DNA of 7,490 nt from CAAGNP01 sp964611185. Lineage in GTDB: Bacteria > Bacteroidota > Bacteroidia > Bacteroidales > UBA932. Made by a program: the position numbers and the translations under genes. Where the stretch lies: assembly GCA_964611185.1 (NCBI GenBank), contig CAZSXE010000052.1, positions 1 to 7,490 on the forward strand, given 5' to 3'. Below are positions 6,043 to 7,490 of this stretch, piece after piece (the first letter of the stretch is position 1; each line of letters opens with the position of its first letter). The notes under the pieces were generated by a model, which was given only the letters and a program-made list of their open reading frames with translations, ran no database searches and was not told the DNA's origin.

Positions 6043-7353
6043 TTAAAGTACTTCTATATTGGCGCGAGCCTTCACATCCTTCATTACATTTTTAGTGTCG
6101 AATATCGCCCGGGCGTGCCTCTGCACCATCTCATAATCGACAGCAGAATGGGCAGCAGTGACAATGACAATATCCACTTTTTCGAGGAGCTCCACCGTGA
6201 GAGCCTTCTCTCCCTCGTACCAAACTCCTTTATCGCGGAATTTAGGAATATACGGGTCATAATACAGTACAGTCACCCCCTCCTTCTTTAGCTGCTCCAT
6301 CACCCTGATGGCAGGACTTTCGCGGTAATCGTCGATATCTTGCTTATAGGCTACGCCCAATACGAGGGCAGTACTTCCATTGAGAGATTTTTTAAAACGA
6401 TTTAGAATATTTCCCGCACGCTGAACGCAATATTCAGGCATTCTGTCGTTAATCATCATAGAGCTCTCTATCATCGAGGTATGGAATCCATATTCACGAG
6501 CCTTCCAGCTCAAATAATAAGGATCAAGAGGGATACAGTGTCCGCCAAGACCGGGACCGGGATAAAATGGGGTGAACCCGAAAGGTTTTGTTTTAGCAGC
6601 CTCAATCACCTCCCAAAGATCAATATGCATCTTATTACATAGCATAGCAAGCTCGTTGATAAGGCCTATATTGATATTTCTATAAGTATTTTCAAGGATT
6701 TTGGTCATTTCGGCGACGGCCGGAGATGATGCTCTGAAGACAGAGCCTTGAAGAACAGCTTCATACATGGCGCAGATTACATCTTGTGCATCTTTACCAA
6801 GCCCTCCCACTACTTTGGGAGTATTTTTCGTCTTATATATAAGGTTTCCGGGATCTACCCTTTCCGGAGAAAAACCAAGATAAAAATCTTTTCCGCATAC
6901 AAGACCGGAAGATTCAAGAATAGGTTTTATTAGCTCTTCGGTCGTACCCGGGTAGGTAGTGGATTCAAGAACCACCATCATCCCCTCATGAAGATATTTG
7001 GCCACCGACCTCGTTGAAGATTCTACATAACTTATATCGGGCTGCTGATGTTCGTCAAGGGGAGTGGGCACACAAATAGCCACAAAATCCACATCTTTTA
7101 TAAATGAGAAATCAATCGTCGCCGACAATTTGCCTTTTTTCACAAGATCAGCCAAATCATCATCTACCACATCTCCAATGTAATTATGGCATGCATTCAC
7201 CATATCTACTTTCTCTTTCTGCACATCGAACCCGATGGTTTTAAATCCGGCTTTTGCTTTTTCCACAGCCAAGGGTAAGCCGACATAACCCAAACCGACA
7301 ACTCCCGCCACAACAGAACGGTCGCTGATTTTTTTCAATAGTTTATTTTTCAT
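6043..7353 (-). CDS. wbpA: UDP-N-acetyl-D-glucosamine 6-dehydrogenase (UDP-Glc/GDP-Man dehydrogenase family, WbpA-like)
   Basis: A 436-residue NAD-dependent dehydrogenase from the ATG at 7353; a TTG two codons upstream (7359) is less likely. The NAD-binding motif GLGYVG lies at 20-25, CVPTP at 94-98, ESTTYPGT at 130-137 and TKILENTYR at about 217-225. The catalytic cysteine is C273 in GLGGHC, before IPLDPYYL. The C-terminal UDP-binding domain contains GVAYKQDIDDYRESPA. Enzymes of this type oxidise C6 of a UDP-sugar in two steps to the uronic acid. The neighbouring wbpB, wbpD and wbpE genes suggest UDP-GlcNAc as substrate rather than UDP-ManNAc (WecC) or UDP-Glc. It is the first gene of the block, with a leader of about 100 nt, and wbpB begins 8 nt after it. 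No SD is seen. Confidence 0.85.
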   Translation of the reverse strand: MKNKLLKKISDRSVVAGVVGLGYVGLPLAVEKAKAGFKTIGFDVQKEKVDMVNACHNYIGDVVDDDLADLVKKGKLSATIDFSFIKDVDFVAICVPTPLDEHQQPDISYVESSTRSVAKYLHEGMMVVLESTTYPGTTEELIKPILESSGLVCGKDFYLGFSPERVDPGNLIYKTKNTPKVVGGLGKDAQDVICAMYEAVLQGSVFRASSPAVAEMTKILENTYRNINIGLINELAMLCNKMHIDLWEVIEAAKTKPFGFTPFYPGPGLGGHCIPLDPYYLSWKAREYGFHTSMIESSMMINDRMPEYCVQRAGNILNRFKKSLNGSTALVLGVAYKQDIDDYRESPAIRVMEQLKKEGVTVLYYDPYIPKFRDKGVWYEGEKALTVELLEKVDIVIVTAAHSAVDYEMVQRHARAIFDTKNVMKDVKARANIEVL

Positions 7354-7386
7354 AAACAAAAAGTTAAGTTTAAAGAAGAAGTATAT

Positions 7387-7408
7387 CTTTGCTCTTTACA
7401 CAGCAAAG
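7387..7408 (-). other. Hairpin in the 5' leader of the polysaccharide operon
   Basis: CTTTGCT and AGCAAAG form a perfect 7-bp stem around an 8-nt loop, 33 nt before the wbpA start. No U-tract typical of a terminator directly follows in the direction of transcription. It could be an mRNA 5' structure affecting stability or translation, or chance. Confidence 0.35.
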
Positions 7409-7457
7409 CCACATAAGTCACATAAAATGAAATGACCTACGAAGTTTTAAAGTTTAG

Positions 7458-7465
7458 CAAATATA
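7458..7465 (-). promoter_or_regulatory. Possible Bacteroidota -7 box for the wbp operon
   Basis: TATATTTG on the minus strand matches the TAnnTTTG consensus. It lies about 105 nt before the wbpA ATG, and the surrounding 7354-7490 is AT-rich and non-coding as far as can be seen. The -33 element would fall near the window edge, and none is convincing, so the call is tentative. More genes may lie upstream. Confidence 0.4.
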
Positions 7466-7490
7466 AATAAAATTAATCAATTTTATAACT

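Noticed and set aside
6748..6933. Plus-strand frame of 61 codons opposite wbpA
   Set aside because: Antisense to a conserved dehydrogenase and without recognisable features.
7354..7359. TTG start for wbpA two codons upstream of the ATG
   Set aside because: ATG at 7353 is the stronger codon and gives a normal N-terminus; no SD favours the TTG.
1..7490. tRNA, rRNA, CRISPR array, insertion sequence or attachment site
   Set aside because: No cloverleaf, conserved rRNA stretch, regularly spaced repeats, transposase motifs or terminal repeats were seen by eye.

Overview
The window reads as an accessory surface-polysaccharide locus from a member of the Bacteroidota, most likely the order Bacteroidales. 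The support is indirect. Most gene starts lack a Shine-Dalgarno sequence. The few promoter-like sites match the Bacteroidota -7 box TAnnTTTG. Base composition is moderate and mosaic, and the gene content resembles Bacteroidales O-antigen, capsule or A-LPS-type loci. I cannot name a genus from the sequence alone.

All seven genes lie on the minus strand, so the window is transcribed from right to left. A leader of about 100 nt (7354-7490), with a -7-like box and a small hairpin, precedes a tight five-gene block. In order of transcription this is a nucleotide-sugar 6-dehydrogenase (wbpA-like, 7353-6043), a Gfo/Idh/MocA 3-dehydrogenase (wbpB-like, 6034-5075), a hexapeptide-repeat N-acetyltransferase (wbpD-like, 5072-4503), a PLP aminotransferase (wbpE-like, 4497-3379) and a membrane sugar-1-phosphate transferase (3365-1857). 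Gaps are 2-13 nt, so this is very probably one operon. The first four are the complete enzyme set that turns UDP-GlcNAc into UDP-2,3-diacetamido-2,3-dideoxy-glucuronic acid, as in the P. aeruginosa wbp pathway. The fifth carries the catalytic core of a polyprenol phosphoglycosyl transferase, which starts glycan assembly on the lipid carrier.

Downstream, after a 34-nt gap holding a small palindrome and a possible -7 box, lies an AT-rich two-gene cassette. It encodes an ABC/AAA-type ATPase (1822-740) and a small TOPRIM-like protein (712-2). This architecture recalls ATPase + TOPRIM anti-phage systems such as PARIS and AbiL. It is the best candidate here for a poorly described system. Its composition (about 25-35% G+C in sampled lines) and a strong Shine-Dalgarno before the second gene set it apart from the polysaccharide genes.

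Other points of note are the unusual build of the sugar transferase (four TM helices, a Rossmann or methyltransferase-like middle, and a PGT core without its usual re-entrant helix), a sharply GC-rich 3' end in that same gene, and a four-cysteine zinc-ribbon-like tail on the acetyltransferase. No tRNA, rRNA, CRISPR array or insertion sequence was seen.
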